Positions 51,531-59,873 of a stretch of 64,000 nt of DNA are shown piece after piece; position 1 is the first letter of the stretch, and every line of letters begins with the position of its first letter. The stretch comes from Bacteroidia bacterium (GTDB taxonomy: Bacteria; Bacteroidota; Bacteroidia; SpSt-205). The DNA lies in contig JAOAHZ010000006.1 in assembly GCA_026414975.1 (NCBI GenBank), positions 1 through 64,000 of the forward strand, read 5' to 3'. A program made the translations under genes and the position numbers. Below the pieces are notes generated by a model. The model made no database searches and was not told where the DNA came from. It saw only the letters and a list, made by a program, of their open reading frames with translations.

Positions 51531-51538
51531 CGAAGCTA
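51531..51538 (-). promoter_or_regulatory. Near-consensus -7 element TAGCTTCG of the macrodomain gene
   Basis: One mismatch to TAnnTTTG; it ends 4 nt before ATG 51526. The -7 box of the divergent gene begins only 2 bp away. Confidence 0.45.
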
Positions 51539-51540
51539 CA

Positions 51541-51548
51541 TAGCTTTG
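51541..51548 (+). promoter_or_regulatory. -7 element TAGCTTTG of the glycosyltransferase-like gene
   Basis: Perfect TAnnTTTG ending 4 nt before GTG 51553. Confidence 0.65.
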
Positions 51549-51552
51549 ATTA

Positions 51553-52575
51553 GTGCAGGTATGGCTAACCCGTGAAGTAGCGTTTCATCCGCGAGGGTAT
51601 TATCGCTTAGCCCTCACTTTAGCCAAACAGCGTAAGGTATCAATCTGGGGGCGACCACTGCCTTCTGTGCACTTGAGAGGTCCCTTGGCTAAAGAGGTAC
51701 ATCCCGTCGTCTGGAACAACCTCACCACTCCTCCTCTCTCACCTGCTACCGTGGAGGTGCATTACCTAACGACAAGCCTCAGCTCGTGGACCCCCAGCTT
51801 ACTTAGTTCCTCTGAGCCTACCTTTATTTGTAACCCCTCTGACCTCTGGCGAGCTCTCCTGAATCGGTTCGTAATATGGGATGTGTGGGAGGATTACGCC
51901 CAAAACTTCAAATACGATCCAGTCTACTCGCCTCTCCAATCCCAATGGCGGCGCTTGCAGTGGTCTCTTTTGTATCCCCTTCGCTGGATGCCCAGAGGCT
52001 ATATCCTTGCTGAGTATGACTATGCTTCGCTTTTCCCCCTGTGCAAGAGCTGCTTCTTACCTAATGCGTTTGTGGCCGTGGAAAACGAGACGCCCCTGCT
52101 TCCGAACCTGGCTGGACAATACACTTTATACACCGGCAATATCACTGAAAGCTGGGGAACCTTTGCGGCCGTGGAAGAAGCCCTCAAGACGCCCGACCGC
52201 CCTTTCGTTATAGCGGGCAGCCTCAAATCTTCTTTAGCGGAGACTCGACTTCGCTTGGCTCTGCAGCATCACCGAGCTTGGCTATGGATACAGAGCCCCT
52301 TTGTGCCATACCCCGTCATACAGAACCTTCAGCGATATGCTTCGCTTTTATACGCTCCTTACGAGCCCCTCCCCCACCTGAGGCACAAGGTACCAGGTAA
52401 GTTTTACGAAGCAGCTGCTCTGGGTATTCCAATAGAATACCCTGTGGGGAAAAGCAAGGTATGGGATGCTTTTTGGCGGCGCTATAGGGGAGCGTCAAAT
52501 GCGCCGGAGTTGTATTGGAGTCATTATGAAAAAGTCTTGATAGAATGGGTCGGCGAGGTATTAGACGATGCATAG
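51553..52575 (+). CDS. Glycosyltransferase-like protein (GT4-type, divergent)
   Basis: The 340-residue protein resembles a two-domain GT-B enzyme. An N-terminal half contains VWLTREVAFHPRGYYRLALTLAK. A middle block QYTLYTGNITESWGTFAAVEEAL and a C-terminal block VPGKFYEAAALGIPIEYPVG match the GT4-like donor-site region. The usual E-x7-E is partly degenerate. The acceptor and sugar are unknown and no other glycosyltransferase is adjacent. The start is GTG. Confidence 0.65.
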   Translation: MQVWLTREVAFHPRGYYRLALTLAKQRKVSIWGRPLPSVHLRGPLAKEVHPVVWNNLTTPPLSPATVEVHYLTTSLSSWTPSLLSSSEPTFICNPSDLWRALLNRFVIWDVWEDYAQNFKYDPVYSPLQSQWRRLQWSLLYPLRWMPRGYILAEYDYASLFPLCKSCFLPNAFVAVENETPLLPNLAGQYTLYTGNITESWGTFAAVEEALKTPDRPFVIAGSLKSSLAETRLRLALQHHRAWLWIQSPFVPYPVIQNLQRYASLLYAPYEPLPHLRHKVPGKFYEAAALGIPIEYPVGKSKVWDAFWRRYRGASNAPELYWSHYEKVLIEWVGEVLDDA

Positions 52576-52634
52576 GCAAAGATGAGTAGAGGGGTAAAAG
52601 CCGCCTCTGATAGCGAAGGTTCTGAAAAACCCTC

Positions 52635-52916
52635 TCAACCCCCCCTAATCTCAACTCGTCTTATGCCTGAAAACCCAGCGCTGCGTAGTAGCTCCAAAAT
52701 AGAGGATGTCTGGTAGCGCAGCTCCTCCCGAATCACCGAGTCTCTGACATAGATGATACATGACCTACCCTGTAAGACTATGCGAGGGGTGGCCTGAGCA
52801 ATATCGGGTCCCATGAGGCGTTTCCATGTATCCATGAGCTGAGCTTCAAGCGGCTCTTTGTTGGAAAGGCGCCCAGCTAAGAATTGGCTTAGGAGGTCTC
52901 CGATGGATTTATACAT
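52635..52916 (-). CDS. DUF721/DciA-like protein
   Basis: A protein of about 93 residues with the DUF721 pattern: SIGDLLSQFLAG near the start, then LMDTWKRLMGPDIAQATPRIVLQGRSCIIYV and a second half with RDSVIREELRYQTSSILELL. DUF721 includes DciA, which helps load the replicative helicase. A longer start at 52931 is possible; the chosen ATG overlaps the uvrC stop by 8 nt. Confidence 0.82.
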   Translation of the reverse strand: MYKSIGDLLSQFLAGRLSNKEPLEAQLMDTWKRLMGPDIAQATPRIVLQGRSCIIYVRDSVIREELRYQTSSILELLRSAGFSGIRRVEIRGG

Positions 52917-54708
52917 TTTGGAGAAAGGCATGAAGGAGTTGAGCGCGCCGCTTGCCTATGAGCTGTTGTAAGTCCTCTATCGGAGCGGCTTTGAGCTGCT
53001 CCATAGAACCGAATGTACCAAGCAGCTTTTCTGCGAGCTTCTCTCCTATACCCGGAATAGAGAGGAGGGTCGTGCGAAGGGTGGCGGCATCTCGCCGCTG
53101 CCGATGAAAGCCCACCGCTGTACGATGGGTTTCGTCTCGGATGCGCTGAAGTAGTTTCAAAACAGGGCTGCGTGTATCTATGTAGATCGGTTCGCTTCTG
53201 TCAGGAGCGAAGATTTCCTCCTTTTTCTTTGCCAAAGCGAAGGTGGGTACGCTTAGCCCTATCTCCGCCAGGGCTTGGAGAGCAGCTGAAAGCTGGCCCT
53301 TACCGCCATCTATGAGTAAGAGATCCGGCAAGGGCATTCCCTCTCGTAAGCGGCGCTCATAACGCCGACGAATCACGGCTCGCATGGCTGAAAAGTCATC
53401 TCCCAGGGCAATATCCTCATGGACATACCGCCGGTATTCGCTGCGTCGGGCTTCCCCTTGTATAAAGACCGTTACGCCTGAGACAAGATGAGCTCCCTGG
53501 ATATGAGAGTTGTCTATGCACTCAATTCGGGTAGGCGGTTTGGGTAGCTTGAGGAGCTCAGCCAGCTCGCGCAGGACTTTATGGTGTTTAGAATTCGGTT
53601 CTGATAGGAAGGCGTTTTTTTGCTCGGCGATAGACTCAGCGGTTTTTCGGCACAGGGCGGCCAAGGCCTGCCATGCAGGGCTATCGGGGAAGAGGTAGGT
53701 TATCTCAGTGCTTTCGGGTGGAGAGAAAGAGGCATCCCAGCCATCCAAAAGGATTTGAGGGGCAATGCGACCTTGATCGGCCGCTAACTCTCCTAACACA
53801 CGTTCCAGCACTTCTGAGGGTCGTTCTGTCCAGTGTGAAGTAGGAAACTGCCACGTGTGACTGGCCACGATTCGTCCCTTTTGGACTGAGAGATGATGAG
53901 CTACGGTGGCTTTTACCCCTTGGACGAAGCTCAGCACCTCTACATCGCCCAATCCAGCGTCTGCAACCAGGCTGCGTTGCTGATAGGCTCGCAGTTGTTC
54001 TAAGCGCTTTTTGAGTTCATGCGCCCTTTCAAACTCCAAAGCTGCTACCGCCGCTTGCCTCTGCCGATCTATCTCGGTTAGGACGGATTCCCAGTCCCCT
54101 TCTAAAAGACGCTGGATTTCCTCAACCACCGATCGGTACGCTTCCTGGGTCTGCTTTCCAATGCAGGGAGCGCTGCAGCGCCCGATATAGTATTCTACGC
54201 AAGCCCGAAATCGTCCCGCTGCCACGCTCTCTGGGGTCAGCTTGAGATGACAATCTCTCAGTTTATATAGGTTTCGTAAGAGGTCCATTAGGGTCCTCAA
54301 CATGCCTCCTCCAGGGAAGGGGCCGTAGTACTTAGCATTGGGGTAGATTTTCTGGCGCACAAAGACAAGCCGAGGGTAGGGTTCCTCTGTGATGCAGAGG
54401 TAAGGGTAGGTCTTCCCATCCTTGAGTAAGACATTGTAGCGGGGCGTGTAGTGCTTGATAAGGTTATTTTCTAAAAGGAGAGCATCCCACTCGCTATCTG
54501 TAACGATCCATTCAATAGCTGTGGTGTGCCGTACAAGGAGGCGCGTTTTATAGTCTGAGGTGGCATCCTCCGCCCGACTAAAGTAGCTCAGTACGCGACG
54601 CCGCAAGTTGCGCGCCTTGCCTACATAGATCACCTCGCCCTTAGCGTTGAGAAACTTATATACGCCGGGAAGGTCTGGTAGGCTCTGCTTGGCCGCCTCG
54701 ACGTCCAT
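52909..54708 (-). CDS. uvrC: UvrABC system protein C
   Basis: This subunit makes both incisions in nucleotide excision repair. The 599 residues show the N-terminal GIY-YIG nuclease (LPGVYKFLNAKGEVIYVGKARNLRRRV), a Cys-containing region (FRACVEYYIGRCSAPCIG), a UVR motif (EFERAHELKKRLEQL) and the RNase H-like C-terminal nuclease (IECIDNSHIQGAHLVSGVTVF, LLLIDGGKGQLSAA, FHRQRRDAATL). A helix-hairpin-helix end (LLSIPGIGEKLAEKLLGTFG) closes the protein. ATG 54708 is used rather than the TTG just before it. Confidence 0.97.
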   Translation of the reverse strand: MDVEAAKQSLPDLPGVYKFLNAKGEVIYVGKARNLRRRVLSYFSRAEDATSDYKTRLLVRHTTAIEWIVTDSEWDALLLENNLIKHYTPRYNVLLKDGKTYPYLCITEEPYPRLVFVRQKIYPNAKYYGPFPGGGMLRTLMDLLRNLYKLRDCHLKLTPESVAAGRFRACVEYYIGRCSAPCIGKQTQEAYRSVVEEIQRLLEGDWESVLTEIDRQRQAAVAALEFERAHELKKRLEQLRAYQQRSLVADAGLGDVEVLSFVQGVKATVAHHLSVQKGRIVASHTWQFPTSHWTERPSEVLERVLGELAADQGRIAPQILLDGWDASFSPPESTEITYLFPDSPAWQALAALCRKTAESIAEQKNAFLSEPNSKHHKVLRELAELLKLPKPPTRIECIDNSHIQGAHLVSGVTVFIQGEARRSEYRRYVHEDIALGDDFSAMRAVIRRRYERRLREGMPLPDLLLIDGGKGQLSAALQALAEIGLSVPTFALAKKKEEIFAPDRSEPIYIDTRSPVLKLLQRIRDETHRTAVGFHRQRRDAATLRTTLLSIPGIGEKLAEKLLGTFGSMEQLKAAPIEDLQQLIGKRRAQLLHAFLQNV

Positions 54709-54713
54709 CAAGC

Positions 54714-54721
54714 CAAAATAA
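54714..54721 (-). promoter_or_regulatory. Near-consensus -7 element TTATTTTG of uvrC
   Basis: One mismatch to TAnnTTTG; it ends 5 nt before ATG 54708. Confidence 0.42.
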
Positions 54722-54864
54722 CAAATCCCTCTCTGTCCTTATAGACAGACCATAGCAGGACCTTAGAAGGAGGCGAAGTGGCTATAGTCTCCCTGAGACT
54801 TCATAAGCGCTATTCCATGGGGGTGCTCAATGTCCTGTGGGGACTTGTGCTCGGCGGGAGATAG

Positions 54865-55203
54865 CTATCGGTTTAGCATGCCCCACAGCCCTAATCCTAT
54901 CCAAGTGAGGATAAGTAAGGTTCCGCCAGCAGGAGCGGCAGCCGTAGCCCACCTTATGCCCCCTAAATAGCGTAGATATATCGTTCCTGTAAAAAGGCTC
55001 ACCCCGATTACGAACCCCATAGCAATTATTAGAGGAAATAGTCCGTACCTTTCCCGGCTTAGCCAGAGTAGGACGGGAGCATGGAAGAGAGCTATGTAGG
55101 CTGCCTGAGCCAGAGCGGATACAGGGCGAGCATGGGCATAAAGCGTCGCTCCGATGAGCCCTGAAGCCCCCATAACTCCAGCCACTATTACGAGCCATCG
55201 CAT
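54865..55203 (-). CDS. DUF423-family small membrane protein
   Basis: The 112-residue protein has four hydrophobic segments and the DUF423 pattern: an N-terminal GASGLIGATLYAHA-like start, FHAPVLLW, IAMGFVIGVSLFTGTIYLRYLGG and PAGGTLLILTWIGLGLWG. Function is unknown. A near-consensus box TACCTTCG (55208-55215) ends 4 nt before the ATG. Confidence 0.86.
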   Translation of the reverse strand: MRWLVIVAGVMGASGLIGATLYAHARPVSALAQAAYIALFHAPVLLWLSRERYGLFPLIIAMGFVIGVSLFTGTIYLRYLGGIRWATAAAPAGGTLLILTWIGLGLWGMLNR

Positions 55204-55207
55204 ACCC

Positions 55208-55215
55208 CGAAGGTA
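55208..55215 (-). promoter_or_regulatory. Near-consensus -7 element TACCTTCG of the DUF423 gene
   Basis: One mismatch to TAnnTTTG; it ends 4 nt before ATG 55203. Confidence 0.42.
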
Positions 55216-55270
55216 TGGCCTTGACGGGAACTTTTCCCAGCTTATTTGGATTTATTCCAGACAAAACTCT

Positions 55271-55278
55271 TACCTTAG
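55271..55278 (+). promoter_or_regulatory. Near-consensus -7 element TACCTTAG of the HmuY-like operon
   Basis: One mismatch to TAnnTTTG; it ends 8 nt before ATG 55287. I see no Fur- or DtxR-type operator beside it. Confidence 0.3.
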
Positions 55279-55286
55279 CAGCCGCC

Positions 55287-56543
55287 ATGAAAGGGACTAC
55301 AGTTACCTTAGCAGTCCTGTCTGCAGGGCTCATGGGCGTGGCATCCGCCCAATCATTTCGGCGAGATACCGATACTATCGTAATGGGTCAAGGTTATCAG
55401 CGACAAGTGTATTACCAGCTCTCCAGTGGTCAGCAAGACACGGCTGGGCGGTGTAGTTGGCACTTAGCTTTTGAGGTGCCTATACGCGGAGCTGCTATTC
55501 GAGTCAATCATCCTTGTGGAGTAGTGGTATATAAAACCATTCGGGATACGAGCCAATGGGCTCAGGTTAGCCTAAGCGATACAGTGCATCCTCTGTATGA
55601 TGACCTTTGTCGCTGGGAAGTAGGGGCCTTCAATACCACGGCTGGGCCTAATCCGTTTGATGTAGGGTGGGGGCTCTACAGCCTCACTGACCATATCACT
55701 CGGGGCGACTCCCTCTATATCATTCGGGTCGGAGGTGTGTTCAAGAAGCTCTGGATTCAGCGCTTGCAAGGGACGAACTACTTTATTCGCATCGCTAATC
55801 TTGATGGCTCGCAGGACACAAGTTACGCTGTGTCTAAGACGAGGGCGCCGGGCAAAAACTTTGTCTATCTCAACCTGAGCACCCACCAAGTCTTAGACAT
55901 AGAGCCTACTCCTCAGGGCTGGGACCTGCTCTTCACTCAATACACCAGACTGCTTGCGCCGCCTAATGACCCTAATAATCCTATCCCCTACAATCTGACA
56001 GGTGTGCTAATGAATTTGGGGGTGCGAGCGGTGCGCGTCCGCCTCACCTCTCAAGCCAACCCTGATACCTTGACTCCGAGCGCCTATAGCTTAGACTCAT
56101 GCATCTCTGTCATAGGGGATGACTGGAAGCGCTTTACGGGCTCGGGCTGGGCTTTGGCTGATACACTTTACTTTTTGGTGCGCGATAGAGCGGACAATCT
56201 CTGGCGTATCCGATTCATCGGCTTTGGAGGCAGTGCCACGGGGATGATTGTCTTGGAGAAGGTCCTAATCCAGCGCAATACAGCTTTGATAACCGATCGT
56301 ACGACGGAGGCGATTAGGGTTTATCCCCAGCCAGCTCAAGAGGGTATTTATGTGGTTATGCCTGAGCTTGGCGTAGCTCAGATAGAACTGCTGACCCTGA
56401 CGGGTGACCAGGCCCTGAAAACCGTCTTGACCAGCGGAGAAGCTGTCTATGTGCCTCGTCCCGCAGGGCTGACTAGCGGCATCTATCTCCTGCGCATCAC
56501 AACGCCTGTCGGGAGCTGGACCCGACGAGTCTGTTTTGAGTGA
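55287..56543 (+). CDS. HmuY-like secreted protein with T9SS sorting domain
   Basis: The 418-residue protein has a signal peptide (VTLAVLSAGLMGVASAQS). Two blocks resemble the HmuY haem-binding family: YYQLSSG ... SWHLAFEVPIRG with WGLYSLTDHITRGDSLYIIRV and LWIQRLQGTNYFIRIANLDG, then FVYLNLSTHQVLDIEPTPQGWDLLFTQYTR with a second copy-like end (DTLYFLVRDRADNLWRIRFIGFGG). Residues from about 340 form a T9SS sorting domain (IRVYPQPAQEGIYVVM ... SGIYLLRITT). The frame is open to 55215, but the signal peptide fixes ATG 55287. The TonB receptor gene overlaps or abuts its end. Confidence 0.75.
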   Translation: MKGTTVTLAVLSAGLMGVASAQSFRRDTDTIVMGQGYQRQVYYQLSSGQQDTAGRCSWHLAFEVPIRGAAIRVNHPCGVVVYKTIRDTSQWAQVSLSDTVHPLYDDLCRWEVGAFNTTAGPNPFDVGWGLYSLTDHITRGDSLYIIRVGGVFKKLWIQRLQGTNYFIRIANLDGSQDTSYAVSKTRAPGKNFVYLNLSTHQVLDIEPTPQGWDLLFTQYTRLLAPPNDPNNPIPYNLTGVLMNLGVRAVRVRLTSQANPDTLTPSAYSLDSCISVIGDDWKRFTGSGWALADTLYFLVRDRADNLWRIRFIGFGGSATGMIVLEKVLIQRNTALITDRTTEAIRVYPQPAQEGIYVVMPELGVAQIELLTLTGDQALKTVLTSGEAVYVPRPAGLTSGIYLLRITTPVGSWTRRVCFE

Positions 56544-56545
56544 GC

Positions 56546-58708
56546 ATGAACAGGCTGATGGCTCTCGTCGGAGGACTGTCTCTCATGTGGAGTCAATCCC
56601 TTCGCCTCCTTAGTGAGGAAGGGGAGCCTGTCCCTCGTGCTTTAGTGCGATTAGACCCCTTGCCCACTGGACGGTCGCTGTTTCTTCAGAGTGATAGCTC
56701 GGGGGCAGTAGAGGCTCCCCCAGGACTGTATAAAATATGGATATCAGCTGGGGGATTTCTACCTTTCACTAGCCAAGTGAGTCTGCCTGCTACAACCCCG
56801 ATTGTTTTGGTCCGCCCTACCTACACTCTCAGCGAAAATGTTATCACGGGTAGTTATACACCAATCCAAGAAATACGGAGCTTGTACCCCGTACGGGTCC
56901 TCACAGCGGAACGGCTGCAGGCACAAGGGGCTCTGTACCTTCCTCAAGTTCTGATGACAGAGCTCAATGCCCGAGTAGCGCAAGACCCTAATCTGGGAAC
57001 TTTTGCTAACCTTCAAGGGTTAGGAGGCGAACATGTCAGGATACTCCTGGATGGGGTTCCTGTTATAGGCAGAGTGAGTGGGAGCATAGACTTGGCTCAG
57101 TTACCTCTGTCTGAAGTGGAACGGGTAGAAATCGTAGAAGGTCCGATGAGTGTGCTGTATGGGACCGATGCGATGGGAGGGGTAATCAACCTTATCACGC
57201 GTACGAGTCGTTGTCAATGGGAGGGGCGTGCGCGTTTTCAGTATGAGGGCGTGGGAGTGTACGATGTGGGTTTCTCTTTGGCTGGCGGACCGGTGAAACA
57301 TCGGTTGTCCTTAGCGGGAGGGCGTTACTACTTCGATGGCTGGGATCCTAATCCCAGCCGACCCCGTGCCCAGCTCTGGCGCCCCCGTGAGCAATATAAC
57401 TTCCTTCTGTCCTATCAATTTCGTCCATCCGACCGTCTGCATCTGCGCCTTCAGCTACCGTATAATGATGAGACCTTCTTCAACCTCAAAGAGCCTACTA
57501 TTACCCCTCGCCGCATTTACGCTTTAGATGAATACTACTACACCCGACGACTCCTTCCTATGGCTAATTTGAGCTATCAACTTTCCCCTAAGCTAAGATG
57601 GACTCAGCAGGGAGCCTTTCTGTATTACCGCCGCATTCGAAATGTCGTCTACAAAGATTTGGTGACGCTGCAGGAGACCCTCGTTCCTCTGGAAGGGCAG
57701 CAGGATAGCACGCAAGAGTATCAGGCTTGGGCTCGCGGGGGAGTTTCCTACGCTACAGAGCGACTCTCGTTTCAAGCTGGCCATGAGATTCAGTACACAG
57801 TTATTACGGGGAGCCGGATTCGGAATGGACGAGCTGAGATGGGCGATTATGCGGTATGGGGTACCGCTGAGTGGCAGCTAAGCCCCACTTTGGCTATTAG
57901 TCCGGGTTTCCGCTGGGCCTACAACACTCGCTATCAAACTCCATTTCTTCCTGCGCTTCACCTTCGCTGGAGTCCTACGCCTGAGCTCACGTGGCGAATC
58001 GGTTACAGCCGAGGTTTTCGGGCTCCTTCGCTCCGAGAGCAGTTTTTATACTTAGTCTTTACGAACCATAACATCCAGGGTAACCCTGACCTGCGCCCTG
58101 AACAGAGTCATCACCTTCATACCAATCTTACCTACACTCACGCTAAAACTTCCCTTCTTTGGCGGCTTCGTCTGTCCGCTTTTTACAACGATGTACGGGA
58201 CATTATTCAGTTGGTCATCGTGGATCCCATGACGCTTTTCACGACTTACTACAATCTACAACGGTTCCAGACCTTGGGGCTGCAGCCCCGCGTAGAGTTT
58301 CGCACTCAGCGTCTCTCTCTGTTAGCTGGAGCGACTTTCACGGAATATCGCAGACAACGCTGGGGCTGGGAAGCGGTGACTCAGATTATCTACAACTGGA
58401 AAGGTTTTTCTCTTGGTACCTTCTTCAAATATCAAGGTCGAACCCCTATATTCTTCGGCGAACAGAATGGCGACGTTACTTGGCGCTGGATAGGCGGGTT
58501 TCCCTGGTTAGACCTTTCCCTTAGTAAAGCCTTTTGGCGAGAGCACTGGCACATCACCGTCGGATTGCGGAATGCCTTGGGTATCACGAATGTGCAAGCC
58601 AACTTGGCTGGAGGCGTCCATGTGGCTGGTGGGTTTAGTTCCCCAGTGGGCATGGGCCGATATCCTTTTATTCGGCTTGATTATCAACTTCGGCGAGGAG
58701 AACTATGA
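56546..58708 (+). CDS. TonB-dependent outer-membrane receptor (HmuR-like context)
   Basis: The 720-residue protein has a signal peptide, an N-terminal carboxypeptidase-regulatory-like domain (about 20-95), and a plug domain. Plug motifs are TLSENVITGSYTPIQEI, LQGLGGEHVRILLDGVPVIG and VERVEIVEGPMSVLYGTDAMGGVINLITR. A 22-stranded-type barrel follows, with YSRGFRAPSLREQFL and NPDLRPEQSHH, ending in RLDYQL. It takes up a bound ligand through TonB. Flanking HmuY-like genes suggest haem or a similar metal chelate. GTG 56540 is an alternative start overlapping the previous stop. The ATGA overlap with the next gene supports one operon. Confidence 0.9.
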   Translation: MNRLMALVGGLSLMWSQSLRLLSEEGEPVPRALVRLDPLPTGRSLFLQSDSSGAVEAPPGLYKIWISAGGFLPFTSQVSLPATTPIVLVRPTYTLSENVITGSYTPIQEIRSLYPVRVLTAERLQAQGALYLPQVLMTELNARVAQDPNLGTFANLQGLGGEHVRILLDGVPVIGRVSGSIDLAQLPLSEVERVEIVEGPMSVLYGTDAMGGVINLITRTSRCQWEGRARFQYEGVGVYDVGFSLAGGPVKHRLSLAGGRYYFDGWDPNPSRPRAQLWRPREQYNFLLSYQFRPSDRLHLRLQLPYNDETFFNLKEPTITPRRIYALDEYYYTRRLLPMANLSYQLSPKLRWTQQGAFLYYRRIRNVVYKDLVTLQETLVPLEGQQDSTQEYQAWARGGVSYATERLSFQAGHEIQYTVITGSRIRNGRAEMGDYAVWGTAEWQLSPTLAISPGFRWAYNTRYQTPFLPALHLRWSPTPELTWRIGYSRGFRAPSLREQFLYLVFTNHNIQGNPDLRPEQSHHLHTNLTYTHAKTSLLWRLRLSAFYNDVRDIIQLVIVDPMTLFTTYYNLQRFQTLGLQPRVEFRTQRLSLLAGATFTEYRRQRWGWEAVTQIIYNWKGFSLGTFFKYQGRTPIFFGEQNGDVTWRWIGGFPWLDLSLSKAFWREHWHITVGLRNALGITNVQANLAGGVHVAGGFSSPVGMGRYPFIRLDYQLRRGEL

Positions 58709-59676
58709 GCAGCCGATCGTTTGTAAGACTTTGGCTTATTTCGTTTATAGCCTTAGCGTGTCGTAAGGCTGAGAAACCTTGGAAGCTGCCAGATTATGGG
58801 GGGGGCCGCATCATAGAAGCCAAAACAGGGGTGGAATACGATACGGTGGTATGGGCCAGTTTGGAGCTTGGTCAAGTCCAAGGGATTTTGCGGACGAACT
58901 GGGACCTTAGGCTTAGAGCCGAGGGAGGGGTCTATCAAGTTTGGCTCAACGCGGCGATGTACGCTTTTGCAGCGGAGGTATCTGAGTCTGAATGGTATGC
59001 TCTGACAGAGGCCTCTCGGTCCCTTCCTTGGCGCTGTGACCTTGCTGATACCGCTGCTCTGCTCCCCTTGCGTCGAGGTGAGGTTCGCTACTTCCTCTTA
59101 GATAGAGACAGAGGTGAGGTTTTCTATCGCCAGCCTCAAAGGCGATATAGAAAAGTTGCTGTCCGTTGGCAAGGGCCGAATGTGGAAATCGTAGCGGTCC
59201 CGCTGGCAGGAGGGGATACAGCTCGCTGGCTCGTACCTGTAGGCACTGAGAGCGCTTTCATCCATGTGGAAAAGCCAGGACAGCTTTTGTCCCTTCAGCC
59301 CTCCTGGCGTCCAGAACTCATCGTTACTCGGTATGTGCATCCCTTCTACAACCAGCCTGAAGAGTTTCGTTGGTATCCTGTTTTAGGCGTCCTGTTGGGC
59401 GATGCTGTAGAAGCGGCTGTGGTGCGCACCGCTAATGTACCTTACGAGTCCATGGACTATTCTAAGGTAGAACAGCTCGTTTTTACCTCTAAGCGCGACC
59501 TGATCGGTTATGATTGGAAGCGGTACGATTTTGGTACAGGTACTTATACGATAGATTTTAGCCGCTATTTCGTCCTGCGCATGGGACCTACGACCTACTA
59601 TAAGTTGCGCTTTATAGACTTCTACGACGAGCAAGGACGGAAAGGGACTGTAAAGATAGAGTATGAACCCCTTTAG
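58705..59676 (+). CDS. HmuY-like lipoprotein
   Basis: The 323-residue protein has a lipoprotein signal with lipobox IALAC near residue 19. Two halves show HmuY-like elements: EYDTVVWASLELG with TNWDLRLRAEGG early, and KRDLIGYDWKRYDF, TYTIDFSRYFVLRMG and TYYKLRFIDFYDEQGRKG at the end. The last block is the best match to the HmuY family end. It would be anchored to a membrane and hand ligand to the receptor encoded just upstream. Its ligand residues cannot be fixed by eye. Confidence 0.72.
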   Translation: MSSRSFVRLWLISFIALACRKAEKPWKLPDYGGGRIIEAKTGVEYDTVVWASLELGQVQGILRTNWDLRLRAEGGVYQVWLNAAMYAFAAEVSESEWYALTEASRSLPWRCDLADTAALLPLRRGEVRYFLLDRDRGEVFYRQPQRRYRKVAVRWQGPNVEIVAVPLAGGDTARWLVPVGTESAFIHVEKPGQLLSLQPSWRPELIVTRYVHPFYNQPEEFRWYPVLGVLLGDAVEAAVVRTANVPYESMDYSKVEQLVFTSKRDLIGYDWKRYDFGTGTYTIDFSRYFVLRMGPTTYYKLRFIDFYDEQGRKGTVKIEYEPL

Positions 59677-59792
59677 CTTAGAGCTGGATAAGGATAGCTT
59701 GCGCAGGGCTAATAAAGGAACTTCTCTTAGCTTCTGCGTGCTGACTCTGTGGCGGTTTGATGGAGAGGTAGGGGAGGTGTAGTTTGGTTAGT

Positions 59793-59841
59793 GGGGGTGG
59801 TGGGGCGCCAGCGCCGACGGCGCTGGCGCCCCACCACCCCC
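59793..59841. repeat. Perfect 23-bp GC-rich inverted repeat (hairpin, 3-nt loop)
   Basis: The left arm 59793-59815 and right arm 59819-59841 pair over 23 bp without a mismatch, around the loop GAC. The arm begins GGGGGTGGTGGGG and continues CGCCAGCGCC. No T tract follows on either strand. It lies between the HmuY-like lipoprotein gene and the methyltransferase promoter. The 116 nt before it (59677-59792) hold nothing I recognise. Confidence 0.9.
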
Positions 59842-59859
59842 GACTTCCAAGCTAAAACC

Positions 59860-59867
59860 TACTTTTG
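59860..59867 (+). promoter_or_regulatory. -7 element TACTTTTG of the methyltransferase gene
   Basis: Perfect TAnnTTTG ending 6 nt before ATG 59874. The longer open frame would begin with the TTG inside this box. Confidence 0.6.
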
Positions 59868-59873
59868 CCATCC

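Noticed and set aside
54827-55333. 168-codon minus-strand frame across the DUF423 region
   Set aside because: It lies in another frame of the DUF423 gene, has Cys/Ser/Arg-rich shadow composition and shows no family pattern.
59793-59841. Rho-independent terminator at the 23-bp hairpin
   Set aside because: Neither strand has a T tract after the stem, so the hairpin is listed as a repeat instead.
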